A stretch of 41,788 nucleotides of DNA from Clostridiales bacterium (lineage in GTDB: Bacteria > Bacillota > Clostridia > Oscillospirales > Oscillospiraceae), in assembly GCA_020860385.1 (NCBI GenBank), contig JAJBUK010000040.1, positions 1-41,788 on the forward strand, given 5' to 3'. Below are positions 33,812-40,811 of this stretch, piece by piece. Position 1 is the first letter of the stretch. Every line of letters starts with the position of its first letter. A program made the translations under genes and the position numbers. Under the pieces are notes generated by a model. It was not told the DNA's origin. It ran no database searches and saw only the letters and a list, made by a program, of their open reading frames with translations.

Positions 33812-34319
33812 TAGACTGGTTTTTCTGGACGAAAGTGGTATCAATACAGACATGACACCCATTTACGGATGGGGAAAACGTGCAAATCGCGTGAAAGACA
33901 GCGCCCCTCTGAACACCCCGAAAACGACCACCGTACTGTCCTCCATACGTCTCAATGGGGAGAAGGCGTTTACTGTCTATACGGGAGGCACGACCGGAGA
34001 GCGTTTTGTGACCTATCTGCGGGAGACGCTGATTCCCACCTTAAATAAGGGCGATATTGTCGTCATGGACAATCTGCGCTCGCATCATGTTGATGCAGTT
34101 GGAGACCTTTTGCGCCAAAATGGAATTACACCACTCTATTTGCCGCCATATAGCCCTGATTTGAATCCCATTGAAAAGATGTGGTCAAAGATGAAAGCCT
34201 ATCTTCGCAAATGGAAGGTTCGTGTAAGGGACGCGCTGCCTGCCGCTGTGGCGGATGCCCTCGCCCTGGTTACGCAGGATGATGTCATGGGGTGGTTCCG
34301 AGCGTCAAACTACTGCTAG
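33633..34319 (+). CDS. IS630 transposase, C-terminal frame (DDE catalytic part)
   Basis: The useful part starts near 33750 (APDVRHKREAWKQT); the upstream part of this frame is out-of-frame shadow of the first open frame. It contains the whole DDE catalytic core: Asp in VFLDESGIN, Asp in VVMDNLRSHHV, and Glu in YSPDLNPIEKMWSKMK. Joined to the upstream frame by a +1 shift near 33751, it would give a normal full-length IS630 transposase of about 300 residues. It has no obvious ribosome site of its own at the correct place. Confidence 0.82.
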   Translation: MKKFVNSCIFLPVMQRWNAQSWAWDTRGKRSPSTQPSVTAPDVRHKREAWKQTISPEMIDRLVFLDESGINTDMTPIYGWGKRANRVKDSAPLNTPKTTTVLSSIRLNGEKAFTVYTGGTTGERFVTYLRETLIPTLNKGDIVVMDNLRSHHVDAVGDLLRQNGITPLYLPPYSPDLNPIEKMWSKMKAYLRKWKVRVRDALPAAVADALALVTQDDVMGWFRASNYC

Positions 34320-34425
34320 TAATTTTGATTGTTGCTATAATTGGGTATGAACCCCGATTTTTCGGAAAAACCGAAAAACCTTGAAAAATCAAGGAAAATT
34401 CGAGGTCACTTCCACCTAAACGGGT

Positions 34426-34869
34426 ATGACACAGTTCACACCCTACGGTCTCTACGAAGCCCGTGGTTTTATCAGCGCAAACCTGGCCCAGGAGACCGGT
34501 TTTAACGAGAGCGACCTGAAGGCCCTCTTTGAGGCCATTCTCAATATGTACGAGCATGACCGCTCCGCCAGCAAGGGGGAGATGGCAGTCATCACCCCCT
34601 TGGTCATCTTCCGTCATGTAGGCACCGATTCCGATTTGAAGCAGCGCAAACGCCAGGCCCGTCTGGGCTGCGCCCCCACCCACCACCTCTTTGACCTGGT
34701 GCAGGTGGAGAAGAAGCCAGAGGTGGCCTACCCCCGCTCCTGGCAGGACTACAACGCCACGGTTTCCCTGGAGCGTCGCCCCGCCGGGGTGGATATCGGT
34801 TTCCTGACCTCCCCCTACGGCGACATCAGCTGGAACCGGGTGCCGGAAGATGCCGAGCTTTTCCGCTGA
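34426..34869 (+). pseudogene. cas7: cas7 (csd2, type I-C) C-terminal fragment
   Basis: The 147-residue frame matches the C-terminal half of the type I-C Cascade backbone protein Csd2/Cas7. FTPYGLYEARGFISANLA, ALFEAILNMYEHDRSASKGEM and HHLFDLVQVEKKPEVAYPRSWQDY are hallmark segments. The family is usually about 280-290 residues, so roughly the first half is missing. An in-frame stop lies just upstream of the first Met, and the IS630 element ends 86 bp before it. The upstream cas3, cas5 and cas8c genes are absent. It overlaps cas4 by 20 bp, as in intact I-C operons. Confidence 0.85.
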
Positions 34870-35527
34870 CCGAGAGCTGTTTCCTCTCTCCTGGTTGGCC
34901 CAGTATGGGTATTGCCCTCGGCGGTGCGGGCTGCTGGCATTGGACCAGGCATGGGTGGAAAACGCGGAGACCGCTGCCGGGCGGCTTCAGCACCAGCGCG
35001 TACATACCGCCCGGGTGGAGCAGAAGGGAGAGGACTTGCTGCTCTATGAGCTGAGTGTTTTCTCCCGGTTCCTGGGCGTCAATGGGAAATGCGACTGCGT
35101 TGAGGCCCATGCTGCCCCCGACGGGGTGGCCCTGCCCTATGGCGAGGGCCGGTTTCGGCTGCATCCGGTGGAGTATAAGCACGGCTCTGTGCGGAAGGGC
35201 GAGGAGGAATATCACATTCAGCTCTGCGCCCAGGCCATGTGTTTGGAGGAGCAATTCGGAGGAACCGTCCCCACAGGCGCTATTTTCTACATCAATTCCC
35301 ATCGGCGAGACGAGGTGGCAATTACCCCTGCTTTGCGGGAAAAGACCGTAGAGACGGCGCAAAAGGTACAGGCTCTGCTAACGCAGGACACGTTGCCCAT
35401 AGGGCGCTACAGTGCGAAGTGCAAAAAGTGCTCCATGCTGTCGGTCTGTCAGCCCCAATGGAAATACACCACTAAAAGCTATTGCCGGTCGCTCTGGCAG
35501 CTGGCACTGGGAGAGGTAGAAGAATGA
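34850..35527 (+). CDS. cas4: CRISPR-associated exonuclease Cas4 (type I-C)
   Basis: This encodes 225 residues, apparently full length. The N-terminal YCPRRC supplies the first iron-sulphur Cys and CKKCSMLSVC the remaining three. HPVEYKHG is the RecB-type nuclease motif with catalytic Glu and Lys, and QLCAQAMCLEEQFG is the following motif. Cas4 trims pre-spacers together with Cas1-Cas2. Here both of those partners are broken, so it is probably an orphan on its way to decay or retained for another role. It overlaps the cas7 fragment and, by ATGA, the cas1 start. Confidence 0.92.
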   Translation: MPSFSADRELFPLSWLAQYGYCPRRCGLLALDQAWVENAETAAGRLQHQRVHTARVEQKGEDLLLYELSVFSRFLGVNGKCDCVEAHAAPDGVALPYGEGRFRLHPVEYKHGSVRKGEEEYHIQLCAQAMCLEEQFGGTVPTGAIFYINSHRRDEVAITPALREKTVETAQKVQALLTQDTLPIGRYSAKCKKCSMLSVCQPQWKYTTKSYCRSLWQLALGEVEE

Positions 35528-35707
35528 AACAGCTGAAAAATACCCTCTACATCCTGACGCCGGAAACCTATCTGTCTCTGCAAAACGAGGCCATTGCCGT
35601 CAAGGTAGGCGGAACAGAAAAGGTTCGGGTACCCGCCAGTACATCGATTCTGTCTTCTGCTTCGGCAACATCACCGTCTCCTCTCCGCTGATTGCCTTCT
35701 GTGGTCA
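35524..35707 (+). pseudogene. cas1: cas1 N-terminal fragment, frameshifted and truncated
   Basis: Translation starts as Cas1 (MKQLKNTLYILTPETYLSL, then VKVGGTEKVRVP). The frame breaks near 35630. The continuation RQYIDSVFCFGN, ITVSSPLIAFCGQ is readable in another frame up to about 35707. After that, Cas1 sequence stops and the end of Cas2 begins. About 60 of the normal 340 residues remain and no catalytic Glu/His/Asp residues survive, so it cannot work as an integrase. Confidence 0.88.
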
Positions 35708-35821
35708 AATGAAGAAAAGGATTCCGTGCGGCTGTACCGCCTGGGCAGCAACTGGCGTCCCAAAATCGAATCTCTTGGCCGTGGCTTGCGCTATGAACAG
35801 GACGATGTGATTATGCTCTAG
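35708..35821 (+). pseudogene. cas2: cas2 C-terminal fragment
   Basis: The 37-residue tail reads NEEKDSVRLYRLGSNW, PKIESLGRG, and a final DDVIML before the stop. It resembles the C-terminal part of I-C Cas2. The first about 50-60 residues are missing, because a deletion fuses this piece directly to early cas1 sequence. The frame differs from both cas1 segments. Confidence 0.78.
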
Positions 35822-36004
35822 GTCAAAGCGAACGTCTTTCGCTGCCAGTTTGCCATCAGGTTCGCGCGGAAAACAATCGCTCAAAACGAATCGATCCGCC
35901 CTCATTGGGCCCGCAAATTCCTTTTCTCCTTGCATTTCTACCTATGCAAGGAGCTGATTGGCACGATTTCGCCAAAAATTGTCTCTTTTTTGGTGAAATT
36001 TGCC
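35822..36004 (+). promoter_or_regulatory. CRISPR leader region with a perfect hairpin
   Basis: These 183 bp separate the cas2 remnant from the first repeat, the usual position of a type I-C leader. Inside are a perfect 10-bp inverted repeat CTCCTTGCAT (35926-35935) / ATGCAAGGAG (35944-35953) and an AT-rich stretch just before the repeat. No gene is seen here. Confidence 0.6.
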
Positions 36005-36100
36005 GTTGCCCCCTCACGGGGGCATGACTTGAAACATGGGCCGCCTGCATCACCAGTGCCCAAAGACTAGTTGCCCCCTCACGGGGGCATGACTTGAAAC
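36005..36100 (+). CRISPR. Relic type I-C CRISPR array: two repeats, one spacer
   Basis: Two identical 31-nt repeats (36005-36035 and 36070-36100) begin GTTGCCCCCTC and end GCATGACTTGAAAC. GCCCC/GGGGC is the hairpin stem and TTGAAAC the usual I-C 3' handle. A single 34-nt spacer (36036-36069) lies between them. Sequence after the second repeat runs into a LysR gene fragment without a third repeat, so the array was cut by deletion. Confidence 0.9.
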
Positions 36101-36120
36101 TGAACTGGTGGGCATTATTC

Positions 36121-36402
36121 TGCCATCGACCTAGAGTTCGAGATTTGCAGAATCGCATTGTTCGCACCTATGGAGTGAAGCATTTCAACAGCCAGAATCA
36201 TGACACAACCCTGACGAACGTGGCTGCCGGAAAAGGCGTGTGCATTGCAGCGGGTTTTCTAAACGTTTTTTCCGGAGAGTTTGCCTGGACGCCGGTGGAT
36301 TGCGAAGAACATATGAGCTGCGTGCTGTGTGCCCATGCAGGAGACAACCGCAAAAGTGTCGCTACATTTCTCGGTATTCTCCTAAAGCTATATCAGGAAT
36401 AA
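36121..36402 (+). pseudogene. LysR-family regulator, C-terminal fragment
   Basis: About 93 codons match the end of a LysR substrate-binding domain: TTLTNVAAGKGVCIAAGFLN, GEFAWTPVDC, then SVATFLGILLKLYQE. The N-terminal DNA-binding domain is gone. The frame opens inside the second CRISPR repeat, so the fragment was joined to the array by a deletion. A good terminator follows the stop. Confidence 0.72.
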
Positions 36403-36407
36403 TAAAG

Positions 36408-36459
36408 CCCGGTGCAAATCGTGGGCGTTAAAATCGCTCATGTCCTGCACCGGGTTTTT
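36408..36459 (+). terminator. Intrinsic terminator of the truncated LysR gene
   Basis: Arms CCCGGTGCA (36408-36416) and TGCACCGGG (36446-36454) are followed by TTTTT (36455-36459). The loop is long (29 nt), but the stem is perfect. Confidence 0.75.
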
Positions 36460-36475
36460 CTTATTGTCTTATTGC

Positions 36476-36754
36476 CTATTTATCACTGTTAAAATATAGG
36501 CAGTTGGTTAATTCTTTGTTTGCGATCTCTGCTTGGATGCGCAGTTTCTCTCGTCTCCTCAATACTGGCCAATCCATTCCAAAATCGTCTCCACGGTCTG
36601 CGCCCACTGTTCCTCTTGCGCCGACCATGAATATAGTAGACTGATAGGCTTGCCCAATTAAAATCATAGAGGCGCTAAAGCACAGCACGGGCAACGCATC
36701 AACGATTGCCATGCCTACGGAGGCTTCTAAAACCTTATCATTTTCTTTGCTCAT
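36476..36754 (-). pseudogene. Probable remnant of a small membrane protein
   Basis: The 92-codon frame begins MSKENDKVLEASVGMAIVDALPV and contains one convincing hydrophobic segment (about 12-36). It then turns into a charged tail that does not look like the continuation of a membrane protein. Another frame in the second half reads EEQWAQTVETILEW before a stop. This suggests a frameshift or a fusion of two relics. I do not recognise a family. It could be a genuine short gene, but I consider decay more likely. Confidence 0.35.
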
Positions 36755-36816
36755 AGCGTTACCTGATTCCTATAAAAATGCAACTGAAGTGTAAACGTGA
36801 GTATTTTCCTTTTAAG

Positions 36817-37599
36817 TCAGATTTCTATTGGCCTGCCTTCTATCAAGTTCTCTGTAGGCACCGTTACAGACATTTTTTTGCAAAAGGCGTCTACAGGAAC
36901 CAGCTCGCTAATCGGAGGGAAGGCGTCATCGTAATGGTCAAGTAATACACGCTTGGGATTTAGTCTCTTTATGATTGCCTCATTATGCGAATCAATATCA
37001 CTTCGCCCCTGATGAGGCAGAATCAGGGCGTCTGCCCCGATTGGGTATTCCACCTCATCAGCCAAATCTGCGCTGCCCATGATTTGTATGCGTTTTCCCT
37101 CCGCCCGGATCTCATAAAAAACAATTTCGTTGTTCTCTCTGTATTGAAAGTTTAATTGCAACAAATAGAGCAGACGTGAAAAATGTCTCCAGGCGTTTAA
37201 GCTGAACGCTTTTTGTAATATAAGTTTGGCGTCGAAGTGAATATGCTTTCCCTGATAAACGCAAACAGAGACACCCGGAAAATGAAGCACATCGCCTGGT
37301 GCGATCCTGTGAAGTTTCGCCTCAGGAAATCCCTGCTTTGTAAGTGTCGTCGCCGGCGTACCCGTCAGAAATATTGTACACGGTTTATTCTCATACAGAG
37401 ACATAACGCTGGACAGATGATCCATGTGTCCGTGCGTAATCAAAATGTTAGCCGCAGTTCCGAATGCTGCTTCCCGTTGACGGTACAGTTTCTTTGACTC
37501 ATATCCGTTTGGAAGACATTTCAAGAACGGATCGAAGAGTAAAGACGTTTCAGCAATCTCCAGAAGAATCGATGCCGTACCGTACCAAGTTATCTTCAT
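36817..37599 (-). CDS. MBL-fold metal-dependent hydrolase (UlaG-like)
   Basis: This encodes 260 residues with a metallo-beta-lactamase fold. The metal motif THGHMDH (His56, His58, Asp60, His61), a downstream Asp in MGSADLADE and His in ILPHQGRSD are visible. It most resembles the broad UlaG/YtnP-like family of cytoplasmic hydrolases and starts with the typical KITWYGTASILLE. The substrate cannot be predicted. It stands alone on the minus strand with a weak ribosome site. Codon use and base composition are more AT-rich than in the operons on either side, which suggests separate acquisition. Confidence 0.88.
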   Translation of the reverse strand: MKITWYGTASILLEIAETSLLFDPFLKCLPNGYESKKLYRQREAAFGTAANILITHGHMDHLSSVMSLYENKPCTIFLTGTPATTLTKQGFPEAKLHRIAPGDVLHFPGVSVCVYQGKHIHFDAKLILQKAFSLNAWRHFSRLLYLLQLNFQYRENNEIVFYEIRAEGKRIQIMGSADLADEVEYPIGADALILPHQGRSDIDSHNEAIIKRLNPKRVLLDHYDDAFPPISELVPVDAFCKKMSVTVPTENLIEGRPIEI

Positions 37600-37948
37600 G
37601 TTTTCTTCATCGCTTGCTCAACAGCTTTCAGTATTTATTGATTAAGCGTTCCGCAGGAATGCGCAGCCCATCCCCAATGGGGATGTTCAAAAGGGATTTG
37701 GGGATTCCCCAACCAAGTATGCGGAGCGTTTGCCTTGCAACAACGCCTTGGCTCAAATTCTGTTTATGGAGCATCAGTAAATTGGCACTGATTTTGGTTT
37801 CTCTGTGTCTGACGAAACCTGTCGGATTTTTGCTTTTATCAGGCACAGCTGATAAAAGCGGGTTCTTCATCTTGAATCTTAGTAATGTTTACCCGGATGT
37901 TGAGTTGAAGGACATTGTCAAGCGAAACAAACTGATGGTTGCGGTTCC
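37600..37948. other. Intergenic region with a perfect hairpin
   Basis: About 350 bp separate the MBL gene from the end of the TRAP operon. A perfect 11-bp inverted repeat GCTTTTATCAG (37832-37842) / CTGATAAAAGC (37849-37859) has a 6-nt loop, about 90 bp beyond the dctP stop. It has no T-run on the transcribed side. Open frames on both strands lack ribosome sites and known motifs. Confidence 0.5.
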
Positions 37949-38950
37949 TTATTCTCCGATATAAGCGTAATACAGGTCGTCGTCAGCCACGACGGTACGA
38001 ATCTCCTCGTACAGTTCCGCGGAAGCCTCGCGCATCTGGGCGCGAAGTTCATCTGAAATCTCAACGATTTCAGCCCCGCCCTCCTCGCAAATCGCGATAC
38101 GGTCCGCGACGCGCTCCTGGGCCTGTTCTCTCGCGTAAGCGCAGGCTGTGGCGGCGGCCTCGCGGATAATCGTCTGTTCATCCTCCTCCAGAGATTCCAT
38201 GAAGCTCTCGCTGACGATCAGGCTCAACAGATGCGGCAGATGATTCGTCTGGATAATATAATCCTGCTGCTCATAGAACTTGTTGGAGACGATGACCTCA
38301 TAGGGGTTTTCCTGGGCGTCGATCGTATTCTGCTGCAGCCCGATATAGACCTCGGAGAAGGACATGGGAGTCGGATTCGCGCCGATTGCCTTCCAGAACG
38401 CCATATGATAGGAATTTTCCATCGTGCGAATCTTGATGCCGGAAAAGTCCTCCAGCGACTCCACCTTTACATTTGAAGTCATGACGCGGAAGTCCTGGTC
38501 GCTCATGCCCAGCAGCTCCAGCCCCTTCTCCGCGTATATTTCGTTGATTTTCTCCATGAATTGTTCATCGTCCAGCACCTCGTGAAGCTCGTCGATAGAG
38601 TCAAACACGCAGGGCAAATCAAACAGGCAGAGCCTGGGGAGATAGCTCACCTGGGGCGCTGTATTCTGCACCACAAACGGGATGTCTCCGGTCATGCAGC
38701 ACTCAATCAACTCAGTATCGCCGCCAAGGGAGCTGTTTGCGTAGACTTCGATTCTCATTGCCCCATCCGAGAGGCGCTCCACCTCTTCCGCAAACTTCTC
38801 CGCATAAATCTGTGTGACGGTGTCCTCCGGGCTCGCCGTGGCCAGTACCCAGGCGTACTCCTGCGTTGTCTCCTCCGCACAGCCGCTGCATAAAAGCACG
38901 AGCGCTGCGGCAAATACCGCTGCTAAGTATTTTTTCAAGTTCCGTTTCAT
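37949..38950 (-). CDS. dctP: TRAP transporter substrate-binding lipoprotein DctP
   Basis: This encodes 333 residues. The signal peptide has lipobox LCSGC (Cys24), as expected for a Gram-positive. A TRAP-type binding fold follows, with GIKIRTMENSYHMAFWKAIGA carrying the Arg that clamps the carboxylate of the ligand, and SFSEVYIGLQQNTIDAQENP. It captures an organic acid outside the cell for the DctQM permease. AGAGGATGA lies upstream of ATG 38950. It is the last gene of the TRAP operon. A quinate- or shikimate-like substrate is inferred from the dehydrogenase gene upstream. Confidence 0.93.
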   Translation of the reverse strand: MKRNLKKYLAAVFAAALVLLCSGCAEETTQEYAWVLATASPEDTVTQIYAEKFAEEVERLSDGAMRIEVYANSSLGGDTELIECCMTGDIPFVVQNTAPQVSYLPRLCLFDLPCVFDSIDELHEVLDDEQFMEKINEIYAEKGLELLGMSDQDFRVMTSNVKVESLEDFSGIKIRTMENSYHMAFWKAIGANPTPMSFSEVYIGLQQNTIDAQENPYEVIVSNKFYEQQDYIIQTNHLPHLLSLIVSESFMESLEEDEQTIIREAAATACAYAREQAQERVADRIAICEEGGAEIVEISDELRAQMREASAELYEEIRTVVADDDLYYAYIGE

Positions 38951-38977
38951 GCTTTCATCCTCTTTCCTGAAAAATCG

Positions 38978-40264
38978 CTATACCAGCAGCAGGCTGATTT
39001 GCGGAATATATGTGACCAGGAGCAGCGCGACGAAAAACAGAATAATCATCGGCATCGCCTTTTTCGCAATCTCCATCACCGGCACATCCGAAAGGGAGCT
39101 GGCCACAAACAGGTTCACGCCGATTGGCGGCGTCACAAAGCCGATGGCCAGGTTCACGACCATGATGATGCCAAAGTGTACCGGGTCAACTCCGAATGTC
39201 TCCACAATGGGAAGCAGAATCGGCGCAAGAATCAGGATAGCGGGGCTGGTATCCATCACCATGCCGACCACCAGCAGCACCAGATTCACCACCAGCAGCA
39301 GAATGATTTTATTGGTAAAGGAGCCGGTCATCCAGGCCGAAACAGTTTGCGGAACGTGCATCAGCGTCAGAATGCGCGAAAACGCCACCGAAGCCGCCAG
39401 GATGAACAGAATCGGGCAGTATGTCCGCACCGCCTCGCGGAAGATGCCCCAGAGGTCCCTGATTTTCAGCGTCCGATATACGACCAGACTGATGATGAGG
39501 GAATAAAACACGGAAATCACAGCCGCTTCCGTCGGAGAGGTCACGCCCGTATAAATGCACCCAAGGATGATAACCGGTGTCAGCAGGGCGAACAGGCTGG
39601 AGAAAAAGACCTTCCGGAAGCCGCGTGCGTGCAGTTCATCTACCATCACATTGATTTTTTCCTTATCCTCGCCATGCTTCTTGCAATAAAAGACCGCGTA
39701 GCACATCAAAATCAGGCCAATCAGAATCCCCGGGATGATGCCCGCCAGGAACATATCGCTGACCGAAGTGCCTGTCGCCTGGGCATAGAGGATGAACGGA
39801 ATGCTCGGCGGTATAATCACGCCCAGCCCTCCCGCGGTGGCAACAAGCGCCACGCAGAACTTTTTGTCATAGCCCATCTCCAGCATCAGCGGAATCGTCA
39901 TGCTGCCCACTGCGGCCACCGTCGCCGGAGCGGAGCCGGAAATCGCGCCGAAGAACAGGCAGGTAATTACGACGGCGCAGGGAACGCCCGCCGTCCTTTT
40001 CCCGACAAAATAGGTAAACACCTCGAAGAGTTTTTTGGAAACGCCGCCCTTGGACATAATGATGCCGGAGAGGACAAACATCGGAATCGCCAGCAGTGGG
40101 TAGGAATTGACGCCGCCCAGCATGGCCCGCAGCACATATACCCCGCTCACCGTAAACGATTCCGAGAACAGGCTGGGCAGCATACTCGTAATTGCCACCG
40201 TCAGCCCCACCGGAACCGCCAGAATCAGAAGGAGCACAAAGATAATCATAATAATCGTCGTCAT
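38978..40264 (-). CDS. dctM: TRAP transporter large permease DctM
   Basis: This encodes 428 residues, very hydrophobic, with about a dozen helices. Typical DctM segments are visible: LLAIPMFVLSGIIMSKGGVSKKL, FFGAISGSAPATVAAVGSMTIPLM, and FVTPPIGVNLFVASSLSDVPV near the end. It forms the sodium-driven transport channel with DctQ. Its start ATGA overlaps the dctQ stop. The binding-protein gene follows after 27 bp. Confidence 0.95.
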   Translation of the reverse strand: MTTIIMIIFVLLLILAVPVGLTVAITSMLPSLFSESFTVSGVYVLRAMLGGVNSYPLLAIPMFVLSGIIMSKGGVSKKLFEVFTYFVGKRTAGVPCAVVITCLFFGAISGSAPATVAAVGSMTIPLMLEMGYDKKFCVALVATAGGLGVIIPPSIPFILYAQATGTSVSDMFLAGIIPGILIGLILMCYAVFYCKKHGEDKEKINVMVDELHARGFRKVFFSSLFALLTPVIILGCIYTGVTSPTEAAVISVFYSLIISLVVYRTLKIRDLWGIFREAVRTYCPILFILAASVAFSRILTLMHVPQTVSAWMTGSFTNKIILLLVVNLVLLVVGMVMDTSPAILILAPILLPIVETFGVDPVHFGIIMVVNLAIGFVTPPIGVNLFVASSLSDVPVMEIAKKAMPMIILFFVALLLVTYIPQISLLLV

Positions 40265-40752
40265 GATTTTGTAAACACTCCTTTCATCTTCTTCGCCTCA
40301 CGCCACCAGGCCTGCGCCACACGAACCGTCAGCAGGAGGAACCCGACAAGGGGCGCCGACTGAATATAATACATCGGGATGCCCAGCGCCGCGCTGGTCG
40401 CCTCCAGCTCAATCGACTGCTGCAAATAGCTTTGACAGTAAGGCAGCATGATGATGCAGAAAATAAACACAATCGTGTGACGAAACAGCCGAAGCGCCGT
40501 CTGCCCCGGCTCCGGCAGGATATTCAGCAGCTGCTCAATTTTGATGGAGATTCGTTTCTTCACGCAGTAACTCACGCTGATAAAGGTCGCCCACACGAAC
40601 AGATATTGTGTCAGCTCCTCCGACCAGCTCAAGGACTGGTTCAAGCAATACCTTGCCACCACCTGTATCCCCATAATGCACACCATAGCAATGAGCAGCA
40701 GAATGAGGAGGACTTCCTCAAGGCTTTCATCCAGCCATTTTAGTACCTTCAT
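40261..40752 (-). CDS. dctQ: TRAP transporter small permease DctQ
   Basis: This encodes 163 residues with four helices and the typical VVARYCLNQSLSWSEELTQYLFVWATF segment of DctQ. It supports the DctM channel. GGAGGGAAGGGA lies upstream of ATG 40752. It is 59 bp downstream of the dehydrogenase gene. Confidence 0.94.
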   Translation of the reverse strand: MKVLKWLDESLEEVLLILLLIAMVCIMGIQVVARYCLNQSLSWSEELTQYLFVWATFISVSYCVKKRISIKIEQLLNILPEPGQTALRLFRHTIVFIFCIIMLPYCQSYLQQSIELEATSAALGIPMYYIQSAPLVGFLLLTVRVAQAWWREAKKMKGVFTKS

Positions 40753-40811
40753 TTGTCCCTTCCCTCCTGTAATAGAAATGATACTGAACCATCATGTCAT
40801 GTGCAAATTCC

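Larger units (their letters stand above)
33331..34337 (+). mobile_element. IS630-family insertion sequence
   Basis: The element is about 1.0 kb. Its terminal inverted repeats begin TAGCGACAATCAAAA on the left and, on the complement of the right end, TAGCAACAATCAAAA (one mismatch). Both ends are flanked by TA (33329-33330 and 34338-34339), the target duplication typical of IS630/Tc1 elements. Inside is a transposase split over two overlapping frames. The element abuts a truncated type I-C cas operon on its right side. Confidence 0.88.
36403..36816. other. Low-coding region after the LysR fragment
   Basis: About 410 bp hold the terminator at 36408-36459 and one short minus-strand frame (annotated separately). 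The sequence is more AT-rich than the flanking operons. No other gene can be supported. Confidence 0.5.

Noticed and set aside
36101-36134. Second CRISPR spacer after the last repeat
   Set aside because: No third repeat follows at the expected distance, and LysR coding sequence begins inside this stretch, so it cannot be called a spacer.
37464-37964. Plus-strand frame of 166 codons and an opposing 80-codon frame
   Set aside because: Neither has a ribosome site or a recognisable motif, the first overlaps the MBL gene and dctP ends, and a perfect hairpin lies inside. Possibly a relic, but not supportable as a gene.
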